Shown here in pieces: positions 13,723-24,958 of a stretch of DNA of 64,000 nt (position 1 is its first letter; each line of letters opens with the position of its first letter). Location: contig JAYKAV010003087.1 in NCBI GenBank assembly GCA_035582835.1, forward strand, positions 425,481 through 489,480. Reading direction: 5' to 3'. The translations under genes and the position numbers were made by a program. Source of the stretch: Phoebastria nigripes. Lineage: Eukaryota; Chordata; Aves; Procellariiformes; Diomedeidae. The notes beneath the pieces are model-generated. The model did no database searches. It worked only from the letters and a program-made list of their open reading frames with translations, and was not told the origin of the DNA.

Positions 13723-13738
13723 GGGGCGGGGCGCGAAA
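13723..13738. promoter_or_regulatory. Isolated GC box next to an E2F-like GCGCGAAA
   Basis: GGGGCGGGGC at 13723-13732 matches the Sp1-type GC box, and it overlaps GCGCGAAA (13731-13738), which resembles an E2F core. The surroundings are AT-rich and CpG-poor, so this is not a CpG island promoter. It may be a chance cluster or part of a minus-strand coding stretch that stays open through it. Confidence 0.2.
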
Positions 13739-14172
13739 CAGGACAGAACAGACTTCAGAGTAGCAGTCAACCTGAAGAGCTGGTAACAGCACACTAACCT
13801 TTCCCCATCTATGTCAACTTAAACTAAGCTAACAGTAGTCATCCAAAGAGACAGTACTTCTAAGATCTCTAAAGCCGTTTACCTGCTTTAAAGGAGTTAT
13901 CCAGATGTCAGTGTACCAATTCTAAAATTTGTCTTTACAAATAAATCTGTCCAGTCTTTTCCCTCTCAGGGGAGCTCTGCTATCCTTGAAAGCAGTAGTG
14001 CTTCTGTTGCCTGCACTATATATGGTCTGTATAGAACTCAAAATACTGGTGGTATTTTTGGTCACATTGTCTGTATTGGATCTGTCTCACCTGTCTTTAA
14101 GTGTTATGAAAAATAAAGAGCACAATTTTTTTCTAAAGAAGTTGTGCACAGCCTTATGACATTCTCCAATGA

Positions 14173-14190
14173 TTTTTTTTTTTTTTTTTT
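14173..14190. repeat. Poly-T tract, 18 bp
   Basis: Homopolymer run of T. It is followed by a plus-strand splice-like pair (acceptor near 14214, donor GTAAGA near 14232) around only 17 bases, which illustrates how often such pairs occur by chance here. Confidence 0.9.
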
Positions 14191-15030
14191 AATCAGTTTA
14201 TCATCCTATTCTAGTTACTTGGTTGTATAAGGTAAGACAAGCACAGGGTGGCAACTTCTTGCACTGCTGTTAATTTTAACCACCATATCAATTATGAGCT
14301 GCCATTCAAGTTAATCAAGGGATTCCATTATTACTATCATCAGGTTAAGAGAATGAGATCATTAGCACTAGTCAAGCTATAAAAAGCTATGGCATAACTG
14401 AAACCTGATGCAATCCTAAAACATACTTGGAAATGTTTGCCTTTTTCCAAACAGATAATTTAATTCTCTTAAATATTGTTACATACACACTTGAAACAGT
14501 TACAGTTACATTAAAAAAGTCTGGATTATTAATACAATGAAAAGCATTCACTGGGTACCCAGCATTCATAATGGTAATGTTCTACAGGTGGGAGTTATGA
14601 AAAATACTTGTAAGAGTAATATTGTAAGGTTCCATTTTTATTCTGGATCACTTCCACCACATTTTACCAGTACATTTGTTTTCTAAAATACTAGGTCTTG
14701 TGCTATAATGAGATTGAAAGCTACCGTTTATGGTCAAACAAGATTTGTATGATCACAGAAAACATCCCACAGGTCAAATATCATCCCAGTTCCTATCTGT
14801 GCAAAATCACTGTCCTTAGCCAGTGCAAGAATTTACCCTTTTTCTCAACAATACATAAACGAGAGGTACAATTTAAAGTAGTGGGGTTGGCCTAAGTATT
14901 ACTGCAGTTAAATGCATTGATTGATTTAAGATGCAGAAAAAACACACTCACAACACTTGTAGCTCAAGAACAACTGTAAATAGGGAGAGTATTTAATCTG
15001 TATAACAATTGCATATTAAGCCTTTGTTGT

Positions 15031-15044
15031 AAAAAAAAAAAAAA
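15031..15044. repeat. Poly-A tract, 14 bp
   Basis: Homopolymer run of A with no recognisable retroelement body in front of it. Confidence 0.9.
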
Positions 15045-15213
15045 GGATGCCATTGCACTCTGTACTGCATGAATACATTAGACTATCTGAAAGAACTCAA
15101 TCTAAATGTATTAATAAAGCAATGATGACATGGACTGAAACATCACAAAACCATACTAATTTAATCACTTCAAATCAGTGAGTGAATTGGGATGTGTATT
15201 TTTCATCACTTAC

Positions 15214-15270
15214 CTGCTGTATAAGGAATCACCACATCATTTTTGGGAGAGCTTGTACACTCAGAATGAC
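15214..15270 (-). CDS. Candidate 57-bp internal exon, unidentified gene
   Basis: On the minus strand a good acceptor (TTTATTTTCAG) precedes 57 bases, and a consensus donor CAG|GTAAGTGATG follows. Only one frame is open. It reads HSECTSSPKNDVVIPYTA, starting and ending in phase 1, so the exon length is a multiple of three. The peptide is hydrophilic and is not recognised as any family. The nearest candidate downstream on this strand is at 13292-13309, with compatible phase. It lies beyond the candidate terminal exon at 31762-31860, so it would belong to a different gene. The splice sites are among the strongest in the window, but there is no independent support for coding. Confidence 0.3.
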
Positions 15271-18200
15271 CTGAAAATAAACATTAAACTTCAGCTCTGA
15301 ATTTAATTCTTCCTTTTAAAGCAATTAACTCACTTTCTTGCTCCCCTAATCCTCTCAAGAGGTAGGACCCAAGCCTTAACAGAAGAAAAATATGTTTAGC
15401 TGTAAGAAATTACAGAGAATTCTAACTATAATTCCTTTTTTTCAGATAGTACAGCAGCTGTTAAGGATCAGAAAACTAAGATGCCACAAAGCTTTTACTA
15501 TTACGATTTCTAGTGCACCAAATGGTTTTGCTGAGCATCATTAACATATAGCATTTCTCTTATATGCACTGTACCTTTCTGTGCTTCAGGGAACAGAATA
15601 TGTTTCGGAAAGACTAGCAAAAAATCTTTGATCTTCAAACAACTTTCAGCATAAAGGTAAGTCACCCCCCCTCAGTAATTATTTCAACCTAGCCAATCTT
15701 GAATCTGAGTTAAGATATCTTAATCTGAAAGTTAAAAAAATACCTCACTAGAAAAATCCTGAAGTGTGTAGCTAAACTTAGTCCTGCTTAACAGGAACTC
15801 CTCTCAGGAGTTCTGCATTGCCAGTGTAAAGTAATAAAGCAACAACATGTCCCCTCCCATGAGAAGAAAGCTCCATCTTTTACAGACTTGAGGCAACAGG
15901 ATTCCCAGTATTATGATTACTGATACAACCACACTGGTACAATCCATCACAAAGATGTCTACTTACGATTTTTCAGTAACGAATTTTAGGCAAAAGCCAT
16001 AAAAATTGGAAGAGCCTTTCCTCAGCTGGAAACTGCCCGGACCATGGATTCTTATCTCCACTTATGTACTTGGATTACTGAATTCATAGTTTATGACAGG
16101 TAGCTCTAACCAGTGGCCATCAGAAATCACAGCCAAGACTCCTTTGTCTATGGCTTAGCATCATAAACCAGAATACTGACATAGCAGGTGTTTAGCAGTT
16201 TCCTCAGTCAAGATGGATCATTGTGGCTCCCCTCCAATCACACTAGTATTTTAAGAACTAGTGCTAAGATGTACATAGAAATTAAGCAGTCCTGAAGTCC
16301 TTCAATAACCACTACCACACAATGACGTTATACCATTCAAACAATATTTTTTGAAGAATATACACATTTCAGAACACTGAAATACAAGTATTAAGTGCAC
16401 TAAAATCTGTGTTTGTTTATGGTCAAGTGATGACTCACATGAACACAGATAGTGCCTATTCTGCCTTACGTACCATCAGACTATTTGGATGTTTGAGTTA
16501 AGACAAATATCCTTTATACTTATTAGTGAAGTTAACATGAATTGAGGGAAGTCAGCATGTATAGAGAAATATCCAGCAACTTTGTAGGACTGAAATTTTA
16601 ACTGTGTAGGTCCAAAAGGTCCATAATCACATCAGACCTTTTGACACACCAGCTTCTTTTCCAGTTTCCACTGTTTTATTTTGACTATACAAAGTGTGTT
16701 GCATTTTCACATGATAAATATTTAAGTAAGTAACTGACAACTGGTATTAGATGGCTTACTAAAATTTCTTATCTGTGTTAATCTACATCCCTTAAACACA
16801 AAGGCAGCTTTTCTAGGGAGTATGTAGTATTCACTATGCTGGGCAAATAAGCATTCCTGGCTGAGCAACTCCTTCCTGCCATTCTCAGAAGCACAGTTTT
16901 TACAGAAGCAGTTCCAAGAATGAAGGCAAATTCATGCCAGGTTTCACAGCAGGTAGTCACTAGCATGGCAGCAACTCCACTTCTCCATTCCTGATCCTGA
17001 AAACACCACCCACGTCTGAAAACCTGGGTGTATTTCTAAGTGTGATTGCCCCACACATAGAAATAATGTGAGAAATCCAACAAAGTTAGTTTGAATAACA
17101 CAAGAGGAAGTGGACTGCATTTTTCAGAAGGCCAAATCGCATTATTGTTTCAGCTTTCATGCATATTAAATCTTAATTCTCTTTACTTAGTTATTAGATA
17201 TGATATACAACATTCACTTGCACCAAAACAGCAAGTTAGATTTCAGGGACAAAATACATCAATGCAGCAGCACACCCATTTTACTATCTGCTAGGTCCAT
17301 CCCTAAGGTTTCCTGTGGTGATACAAGGTTTCTGTTTGCTTTTAGGTTTTGGCTGTTATTTTTACACAGTGTGTAATCTCAAAAAGTACAACATTAACTT
17401 TACAGTCTCTATCTTGAAAGTCAGTAGAAAAGAATGCATTGTAACTGCCTACCAGCTCTACCATAATCAAATATATCCACTATTCTTGCTAACACAATTT
17501 GAGATCAATTTACTAAATGCAGTTTTTCAATTTTAAAAGGAACTTTCTTAATAGCATTTTGTATTCCACTTAAACTTTTGTTCTACTGATGGTTCTTAAT
17601 ATGCTGAAGCCACTTAGATGTTAGCCACATGCTAAAGGAACACATACTGCACACAGATGTAAATTAGTCACCTATAGTATCTGTTGGTTTCAGTGTACTC
17701 ATGACCGTAGAAAATTTTAAGGTTAGAAATACATGTTAATTTTCACCATTTACTTTGTTTGGGTGAAGTGTTCTCTTCCAGATTGAAAGTTGTTGGCTAC
17801 AGGATTCAGCCAAAGCTTGCATAAAAGCCTACTTTACATATTGTGCCCATAGGTAGCTAGACATGAGCATTGCAATCTTGCTAACTGTAAAGAACTCTAC
17901 AGTTCAGGACCCTACCATGAGAAAACAGATTCATGACATGCAAAAGTATCTACATCCTAGACTCTGCACTAGAAAACATAGTAATGGTCTTTGCTATCAT
18001 GGTGGATGAAAGAATTCCTCTGCGTTACAGCACAGGTATTGCTCTTCATAAAAACTGAAGACAGTTACCAGATTTAAGCAGGTGTTTCATCATAAAGATG
18101 AAGCCTGCATCACTGGGATAAAATGGTCAGTTGAGTCTACAAGATAGATAGCACTGCACTGGAAGTATTTACGACATTAAAGATAGCTTTTGTAAATGAC

Positions 18201-18338
18201 CATTAAAATACGTAAGGGTAACAAGCATGGTTTTGAAAAATAACAAGGCTAACCTGGCTGAGTATATGGTTGCAGAGAATATGGCTAGTCAGAGCACAGA
18301 GGTCGAAAAGACATCTCAGTCTCCCTTCCCCTTGCCTT

Positions 18339-18615
18339 CTCAGTGGTGTCCAGTGAAAGAATGATAAAGCAATAGGCACAAATTGAAACACAGGGAATTC
18401 CATTTAAATGTAACAAAACTTTATTGTGATTGAACACTGGAGGAGGTTGCCCAGAGAAGGTGTGGAATCTCCAACCTTGGAGATGCTCAAAATCTGTCTG
18501 GACATGGTTCTGAGCAACCTGCTTTAGCTCAACCTGCTTTGAGCTAGGTGGATTGGACTAGACAGTCTCCAGAGGTCCTTTTAAACATCATTTATGTTGC
18601 AATCCTGTGATTCTT
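18339..18615 (+). mobile_element. Old CR1 LINE relic, 3' end
   Basis: Roughly 280 bp of a degraded plus-strand CR1 3' end. It begins CTCAGTGGTGTCCAGTG, continues with GAGGAGGTTGCCCAGAGAAG and CTAGACAGTCTCCAGAGGTC, and ends near ATCCTGTGATTCTT. A short internal duplication, AACCTGCTTT, occurs twice near 18518-18540. No open frame of useful length remains. Confidence 0.85.
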
Positions 18616-19227
18616 CAGGTTGGGTTACTGGAGCACTGACAGAAAACAAACAGGTGTTACTTTGGCATTTGCTGTACTAATCAAGTTGTATGGACTGTCC
18701 AATGCCCTGGAAAGCCCTGAATGACTGGTATCCCAAAAACAGCAATAGCCTTAATGGACTGCCATTTTGTAAGGGGAAGCACAAGGGCAGACAAGACATG
18801 ACAAAAAGCAGAGTGACTATATGTTGTTGACAGTAAAACAATTTCCTTTAAGCAAGCCCAGCTAGTCAATAATAAAGTTCATGACCTATATTCTATGCAG
18901 AAAAAGAAGAAACAAACCAGACCTACTAAACACTCAAGAAGCACTCCTGATTTTCCAAAACATGAATACCTCTGTCCCATTATTTAGTGTTATGCATTCT
19001 AAGACAACTGTTTTGACATGTGGGGGGGAGAAGAAATACCCTTATATTTAGAGAAGCAGACAGCAGTTTAACCAAACTGATGATAAACAAAGATAAAAAC
19101 TAAATTTACTACATCTGTTGCAAATGTTTGTGATCTGCAGGTGGTTATCTTAGTTGCCGAAGCAAGCATATATTCCACAGAGGTAATCTAGAAAAAGTAA
19201 GACTGCCTTTAACATTCCACAGCAGTC

Positions 19228-19760
19228 TGTCGTGGTTTAACCCTGGCAGCACCTAAACACCACGTAGCCGCTCGCTCACCCCCCCACTCCGGTGGGATGG
19301 GGGAAAGAATCAGGAGGGCACGAGTAGGAAAACTCGCGGGTTGAGAGAAAAACAGTTTAATAATTGAAATAAAACAAAGTAGAACAGNNNNNNNNNNNNN
19401 NNNNNNNNNNNNNNNNNNNNNNNNNNNNNNNNNNNNNNNNNNNNNNNNNNNNNNNNNNNNNNNNNNNNNNNNNNNNNNNNNNNNNNNNNNNNNNNNNNNN
19501 NNNNNNNNNNNNNNNNNNNNNNNNNNNNNNNNNNNNNNNNNNNNNNNNNNNNNNNNNNNNNNNNNNNNNNNNNNNNNNNNNNNNNNNNNNNNNNNNNNNN
19601 NNNNNNNNNNNNNNNNNNNNNNNNNNNNNNNNNNNNNNNNNNNNNNNNNNNNNNNNNTCAATGGGCCATCAACGCTCCTATTACACCAAACCCAAAACAC
19701 AGCACACCCCCTCCAGCTACTGGGAAGAAAGTTAACTCTGTCCCAGCCGGAACCAGGACA
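19228..19760 (-). mobile_element. Solo LTR of an avian endogenous retrovirus, minus strand
   Basis: On the plus strand the element runs from TGTCGTGGTTTAACCC to CCGGAACCAGGACA, so it is an LTR (TG...CA) in reverse. A 5-bp duplication, CAGTC, lies at 19223-19227 and again at 19761-19765, which marks a clean integration. No internal retroviral genes flank it, so it is a solo LTR left by recombination. Both visible ends match the LTR at 42076-42644 with only a few differences (one in the last ~100 bp), so both belong to one recent subfamily. A gap occupies the middle. Confidence 0.93.
19388..19657. other. Assembly gap of 270 N inside the solo LTR
   Basis: The flanks of the gap align to positions 42236 and 42542 of the sister LTR, which has 305 bases in between. 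The missing sequence is therefore most likely only LTR, and the gap size is probably underestimated by about 35 bases unless this copy carries a deletion. Confidence 0.9.
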
Positions 19761-20180
19761 CAGTCATACCCAGATTTTCCTTTTGTGTAACCAGTTAATA
19801 TAGTATTAAGTACTAAAAATTGCTTCTGTGAAGCTGACACTACTTACACTTCTGTTTTTATTTACAGTAGACAGAAAACCAAACACAGGCCTCTCAGAGA
19901 ATGAAATGTTTGTCAAGATTGACTATAGGTCAAATTTAGGGGAAGTTTCAGACTGATTTTCTCTACTTTTACTAACCAGAAACCCCAGTATTAACCAGTT
20001 GGGCTGCTAACTTTTTTGTATCACAAAGTCAAGTTTTAAACACTTCTTGATTAATCGTACAAGTATGTTAAAAGCCTTTTAAAAAGAAAAAAAAAATATT
20101 GCAGTTCCTAGCATAGCAAATAGGATGTGCCTAAGAAAAAAAGAATCCTTAAGGGGTCATCTGATGTTGAAGCACTGCCT

Positions 20181-20213
20181 TTACCTTTTTCTTTTTCTTT
20201 TTTTTTTTTTTTT
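20181..20213. repeat. Pyrimidine (CTTTTT) tract
   Basis: A C/T-only stretch ending in 16 consecutive T. On the minus strand it gives the lysine/glutamate-rich part of a spurious open frame. Confidence 0.85.
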
Positions 20214-21354
20214 AATAATTCTGAACACAAAGTACTAAAAAAATTAGTTAAAAATTTGTGATCACATACATGGGCTGAAGCTTGATATTCAAACAAGCAT
20301 TTTTGCCTTTCATAGTTTTAAAAAGATAAATCAACTAATTTCACATGAGATAGTAGGATACTTCAAGACACAATACAAGCAACAGGGCCCCATCCCACTT
20401 CCTTGCTTAGGAGGAAGGCATTCCAAGTAGTTTAAAATAAGAAAGTGGGATTTGTGCCATATGTTCAGAGAGCAATTTCTAGCTCAACCTTTACTGGAAT
20501 CTTCACTTGGATTAATAAAAAGTAGTTTCTGAATTGTGATAATGCACAGGAGACAAATTAGACTACTATACCAGAAAGTTTTAGGTGCAGACACAGGAAG
20601 AGATGTTCAATGCATTTGAGCAACCACAGTTAAAATCACCTTTCAGCCTAATGGATACCCACTATAATTACAGAAAACATAGGTATTTCCTCAGTAGAGG
20701 GATTCTTCATTGTAGGAATGTAATTCCAGTTCAGAGAGAAACTTTTCATTAGGTCCTGTAACTCCTGTTACTCAAAAATAAAGAGCACAACCTTTAAAAA
20801 CTGTATCCCTTCCTGAAAGTATTCTTTTCTTCATGCTCATATGGTATGCTAAAATGCTACTGAAACTGGTAAAATGTCAATTACTACTCCACAGGAACCC
20901 ACATTAATATTAAAGTCCCCATGATAAGTGACTCCTGAGCGTGGGAATAAGGCACTCAGCATCTTCATCATTTACACTCTTCCTGTATTGTCACAATAGA
21001 GATAAACTACACAGCTCAACAGAAGATTTGGTCTAGTTACCTTCACCTAATTTAGGTAAGAAAAAGCAGAGAGAAAAACAAGAGAACGTCTGAATTCTAG
21101 AAACAGGAGACAGGAAGTTTTTTTCCTAAGGGAGCTTGAATGGTTTGTTTTCACTATGTTGAGGCTCTACAGAACTTTAGAATATGACTGAAAGACAAAA
21201 GATTTATTTTTGAACCTCAGGATTTTTCTTGCTTTTTCCCCCCCAACTCCTAGACCCAAGCAAATACTTGGAAATTTCAAAAGGGTCCTAATGTTCTAGA
21301 ATCAGTTAGCTGTTCACACAGCTTATAAAATATGTAGGCCAGATAAGGCACCTT

Positions 21355-21439
21355 AAAACAGGGTTCACAAAAACAGGGTTCACAAAAACAGGGTTCACAA
21401 AAACAGGGTTCACAAAAACAGGGTTCACAAAAACAGGGT
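21355..21439. repeat. Minisatellite, 15-bp unit, five full copies
   Basis: The unit GGGTTCACAAAAACA repeats five times without error at 21361-21435, with partial units on both sides. Because 15 is a multiple of three, the reverse strand shows an artificial pentapeptide repeat (CFCEP), which is not a gene. Perfect identity between units suggests recent expansion. Confidence 0.97.
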
Positions 21440-22354
21440 ACTCTGGTACCAGAGATATCCTTCACCCTTGTGAAAAATCCTGATATTCTTTGTTGCCACC
21501 AATTGCCACTGGCCCTTAGTTAGGAGAGAAAATATGCTTAGATTACATACTGCAGACCAGCAAAAATTTACTTATCTCATGATTCAAGCTGTGAAAAAGA
21601 GCTCTGTGATTGTAGTAGCATAGCCTGAACCTAAGCTAACCAGATTCTGTCTCAGTGAGTTTTACTTGCTTAGGCTAGTGATAAACTAACCTGCTTATCT
21701 CACTAACACTAGAATACATTCTTCAGCTTGTACTACATGTCTGTCATTCCTTAAGAGCACAACTTGAGATTCATCACAAGTTCATGACAAAAGCTGTATT
21801 GAGCTGAAATACATGACACTGGATAACTAGATGCTTTCACTAAACAGCTTAATGATCTGAAATTACACATAAACTCAGTCCCTATGGTAAGTACACTGCA
21901 GAGCAACAGCCAACCTGGAAATAGGTGTCCTTTAAGGAATCCCTACCAGAAGTAGCACGAAGATCACTCTAACCTGTGATCTATGTATCAGAGGGAACCC
22001 AATGGATTCCCTTAAGACCAAACAACTTTTGTCAGTTCTCCACATAGAATTAGCAAGGCTTAAAGCAGTTCAAAGGCTTCAGTACATATCTTGGTATCTT
22101 GTGCTATCCAGTTCCTTTTAATTAAAACAAAATACAACAAAAAGGAAATATAACCTTAGAACTAATTATACTACCAATAATTCTAGCTGCAGTGCTCAAA
22201 ACTCAGTTTTACCAAGTAACTTTGTTTCTTAGGCTTTTATATTTTCTAGGTCTCATTTTAAGCTTCGCCACAAACAGAAAGGAAAAAACTGAATTTCTTT
22301 TCCAAATGAACACTGGTATTCTTACAATCACCACACATAAGAATACAGAAACTT

Positions 22355-22355
<1 letters not shown>

Positions 22356-22400
<45 letters not shown>

Positions 22401-22408
22401 AAGAAAAA
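22356..22408. repeat. Poly-A / purine tract
   Basis: 35 consecutive A followed by GAA-type interruptions up to about 22408. The lysine-rich end of the plus-strand frame here is an artefact of this tract. Confidence 0.95.
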
Positions 22409-24448
22409 TCTAAACACTAATTTCAGAAGAAAATCAGAGTTAGCACTGAACTAAGAAACTTAGAAAGGAGAGGTCTTAAAATATCAAAGGGCTCTTCATA
22501 GAACATAATGAACAAAATTAATAAAACTGCACCATACAATGGAATTGTCGCCAGATGTTGATCATTTGTAGAATTCAGGCACATTATACTTAAAAATATC
22601 AAAGCTTCAGAAGCCTTTATAGTTATTTACATAATATGTAAATCACAACTCTATTGTGTTTATCGAAACAGCTGTAAAAGTCTCTAGTACATGAAATTGC
22701 CTCCACAAACAGCAACATTTGCTAATATAGTTTGTCATAAACAGGCAACTTGCTTTTTTCATCTAAATGCTAAATATGATTTGTAATATCTAGGTTTTTA
22801 AAATGAATTAGAATATATTGACTTCCAAGTTAATTGGTTTTAAAATAAACTAATTATCTTTGCAGTTAAAAACAAATAGTTGCTGTATTACAAGGAAATC
22901 ATCATGATAACTCTGTTGAAAAGATTTCTCCCCCTCTCCTCTTTCTGCTGTTACTCCTTAGCTTTTATGACTGGATGCAGTTGAGCCCTATGTCAAATAC
23001 TAAATGACCATTAAGTCAGATGGCAATATTCAAATTTAGACCTTGATCAAGTGTATGGAGATGGACTACCTGCATGCATTCCATTTATTTTGAAATACAT
23101 CCATAAACAGAAACAGCTTTTTAAGCTGAAGAAAACTATCAGCATGCTATGATAAGTGTGTGTACACACAGTTTACCACGTTTCCACCTGCCTCTGCTTT
23201 GTACATAGAACATGGACTAAACTATCCCTGTATTCAACTGCTCAATCTTACAATACTTACTAAACATCTAGTGGTGATTATTATAAACTACACATTTGGT
23301 CCAAAGAGCTAACAAGTATCTGTTTCAGGGTTTAACGATTAAAGCTTCTGTTACCCATAAAAGCTTACTAATTATTATAACTCCTTATTTTTAGTAAGAA
23401 ATTTTGTTCTTGAGCATACTGATGAGCCAGATGCATTTTCAAAAAGTATTGCTTACTATAGAAGCCTTAGGGCTTTTGAGTTCATGACTGAAAACACTAA
23501 GCTGATATAACTGATTAATAAACTGAGGAAAGGAAAATCAATTTTTTTTCTGTGAAAAAATAAGCTCAAGTCACTAACAGCAATTCCACATTAGCTACAC
23601 TAATCACCATAAACAGTAGAAATGAAAGATTCTCTGAACTATGGAAATAAAGCTACTACTTCAGACAAACGTAATGATGNGCCTCAAGGGAAGTACCATC
23701 CAAGTCTGAGCAAGCACCTGCCTATTCACAGAGTATCAAGACTAGGGTATGGACAGTCAGTATTCTCCTGTACACCTGTGCAAGTGTATGCAATAGCCTA
23801 TATAGACTCTGTACTGGAATATGGGTAAACACAATGGCACTAGCTGCCTCACTTGGGAACCATTTCAGCCATACTCAAACAGAAACAACATTTGATAATT
23901 ACGTATTTAAAGCATGGTACACACTCACTAAAGGACTTAGGCTTTATGAACTAGACGCAGAGCTTTCCTGGAAGGAATGCACATTGTACTAGTGAATTCC
24001 TCAGTCTATAACTATATTCCTTCAGATGATCAGTGCAGAAAATCCCATTTCTGATATTTCCTGAAAAACTGATTTTATTTCATTAGGAGCAGGAATATAA
24101 CTGACGTGGTATATTTCCATTTTCTTGAAAAGTCTTGCAAGAATTATCACAGTTAAACCAGATTTAGTTTTTATATTTTTAAAGTTGTCACAACCAAGCA
24201 ATATAATCAGACCTCATACATTAGGAGATAGCAGCCCAAGAGAAGAAAGTGATGACTGAAAATACCTGCAAGGCATGAGGGTCCTTATGTCCTTCCCTCT
24301 TTCATGCACCAGTATTTCCTTCCTAGCTGTTACAGAAGCCTCAGAATCCACACAGGAATTACTGCTTATGTGCAGGCCGTTACACTTCATCTTTTGGGAA
24401 CTGAGAAATGCTTATTCTTTTAACAACAGCCTAGGCAAAAAAAAAAAC

Positions 24449-24958
24449 CATAGAATCATAGAATCGTTTAGGTTGGAAAAGACCTTTAAGATCATCAAGT
24501 CCAACCGTTAGCCTAGCACTGCCAAGTCCACCACTAAACCATGTCCCTAAGCACCACACCTACACGTCTTTTAAATACCTCCAGGGATGGTGACTCCACC
24601 ACTTCCCTGGGCAGCCTGTTCCAGTGCTTGATAACCCTTTCGGTGAAGACATTGTTCCTAATATCCAATCTAAACCTCCCCTGGCACAACTTGAGGCCTT
24701 TTCCTCTCATCCTATTGCTTGTTACTTGGGAGAAGAGACNGACCCCCACCTCACTACAACCTCCTTTCAGGTAGTTGCAGAGACCGATAAGGTCTCCCCT
24801 GAGCCTCCTTTTCTCCAGGCTAAACAACCCCAGTTCCCTCAGCTGCTCCTCATAAGACTTGTGCTCTAGACCCTTCACCAGCTTCATTGCTCTTCTTTGG
24901 ACCCACTCCAGCACCTCAATGTCCTTCTTGTAGTGAGGGGCCCAAAACTGAACACAGT
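24449..24958 (-). mobile_element. Young CR1 LINE, 5'-truncated 3' tail
   Basis: A minus-strand CR1 of about 510 bp. Its 3' end has two copies of the octamer (CATAGAATCATAGAATC) followed by GTTTAGGTTGGAAAAGACC. It holds the ORF2 C-terminus as an unbroken frame of about 140 codons (for example [20 protein letters not shown]). Positions 24450-24958 are identical to the reverse complement of 39466-39974 except for G at 24466 (against the complement of T39958) and one N at 24740. The 5' truncation point is at 24958/24959. Eleven A, preceding CC, flank its 3' end. The near-identity marks a very recent insertion or gene conversion. Confidence 0.97.

Larger units (their letters stand above)
7169..18338. 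other. Unique intergenic or intronic sequence
   Basis: About 11 kb without a recognisable retroelement. It holds poly-A/T tracts, a perfect 16-bp inverted repeat, a short GC box, a 12-bp motif repeated with a 19-bp period near 13509-13539, and two minus-strand splice-bounded candidates listed separately. No long open frame stands out. Confidence 0.6.
19766..24448. other. Unique sequence with short tandem and homopolymer repeats
   Basis: No gene is supported. It holds a pyrimidine tract, a 15-bp minisatellite and a long poly-A/purine tract, listed separately. Confidence 0.6.

Noticed and set aside
15590..15656. Plus-strand splice pair: acceptor CTTTCTGTGCTTCAG and donor AAAG|GTAAGT
   Set aside because: All three frames contain stops. 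Kept as a reminder that strong-looking splice pairs occur here without coding content.
21277..21465. Cysteine-rich repeated-peptide frame on the minus strand
   Set aside because: Produced by the 15-bp minisatellite, whose period is a multiple of three.
22192..22413. Plus-strand frame with a basic lysine/arginine tail
   Set aside because: The tail is the poly-A/purine tract, and the rest has no features.
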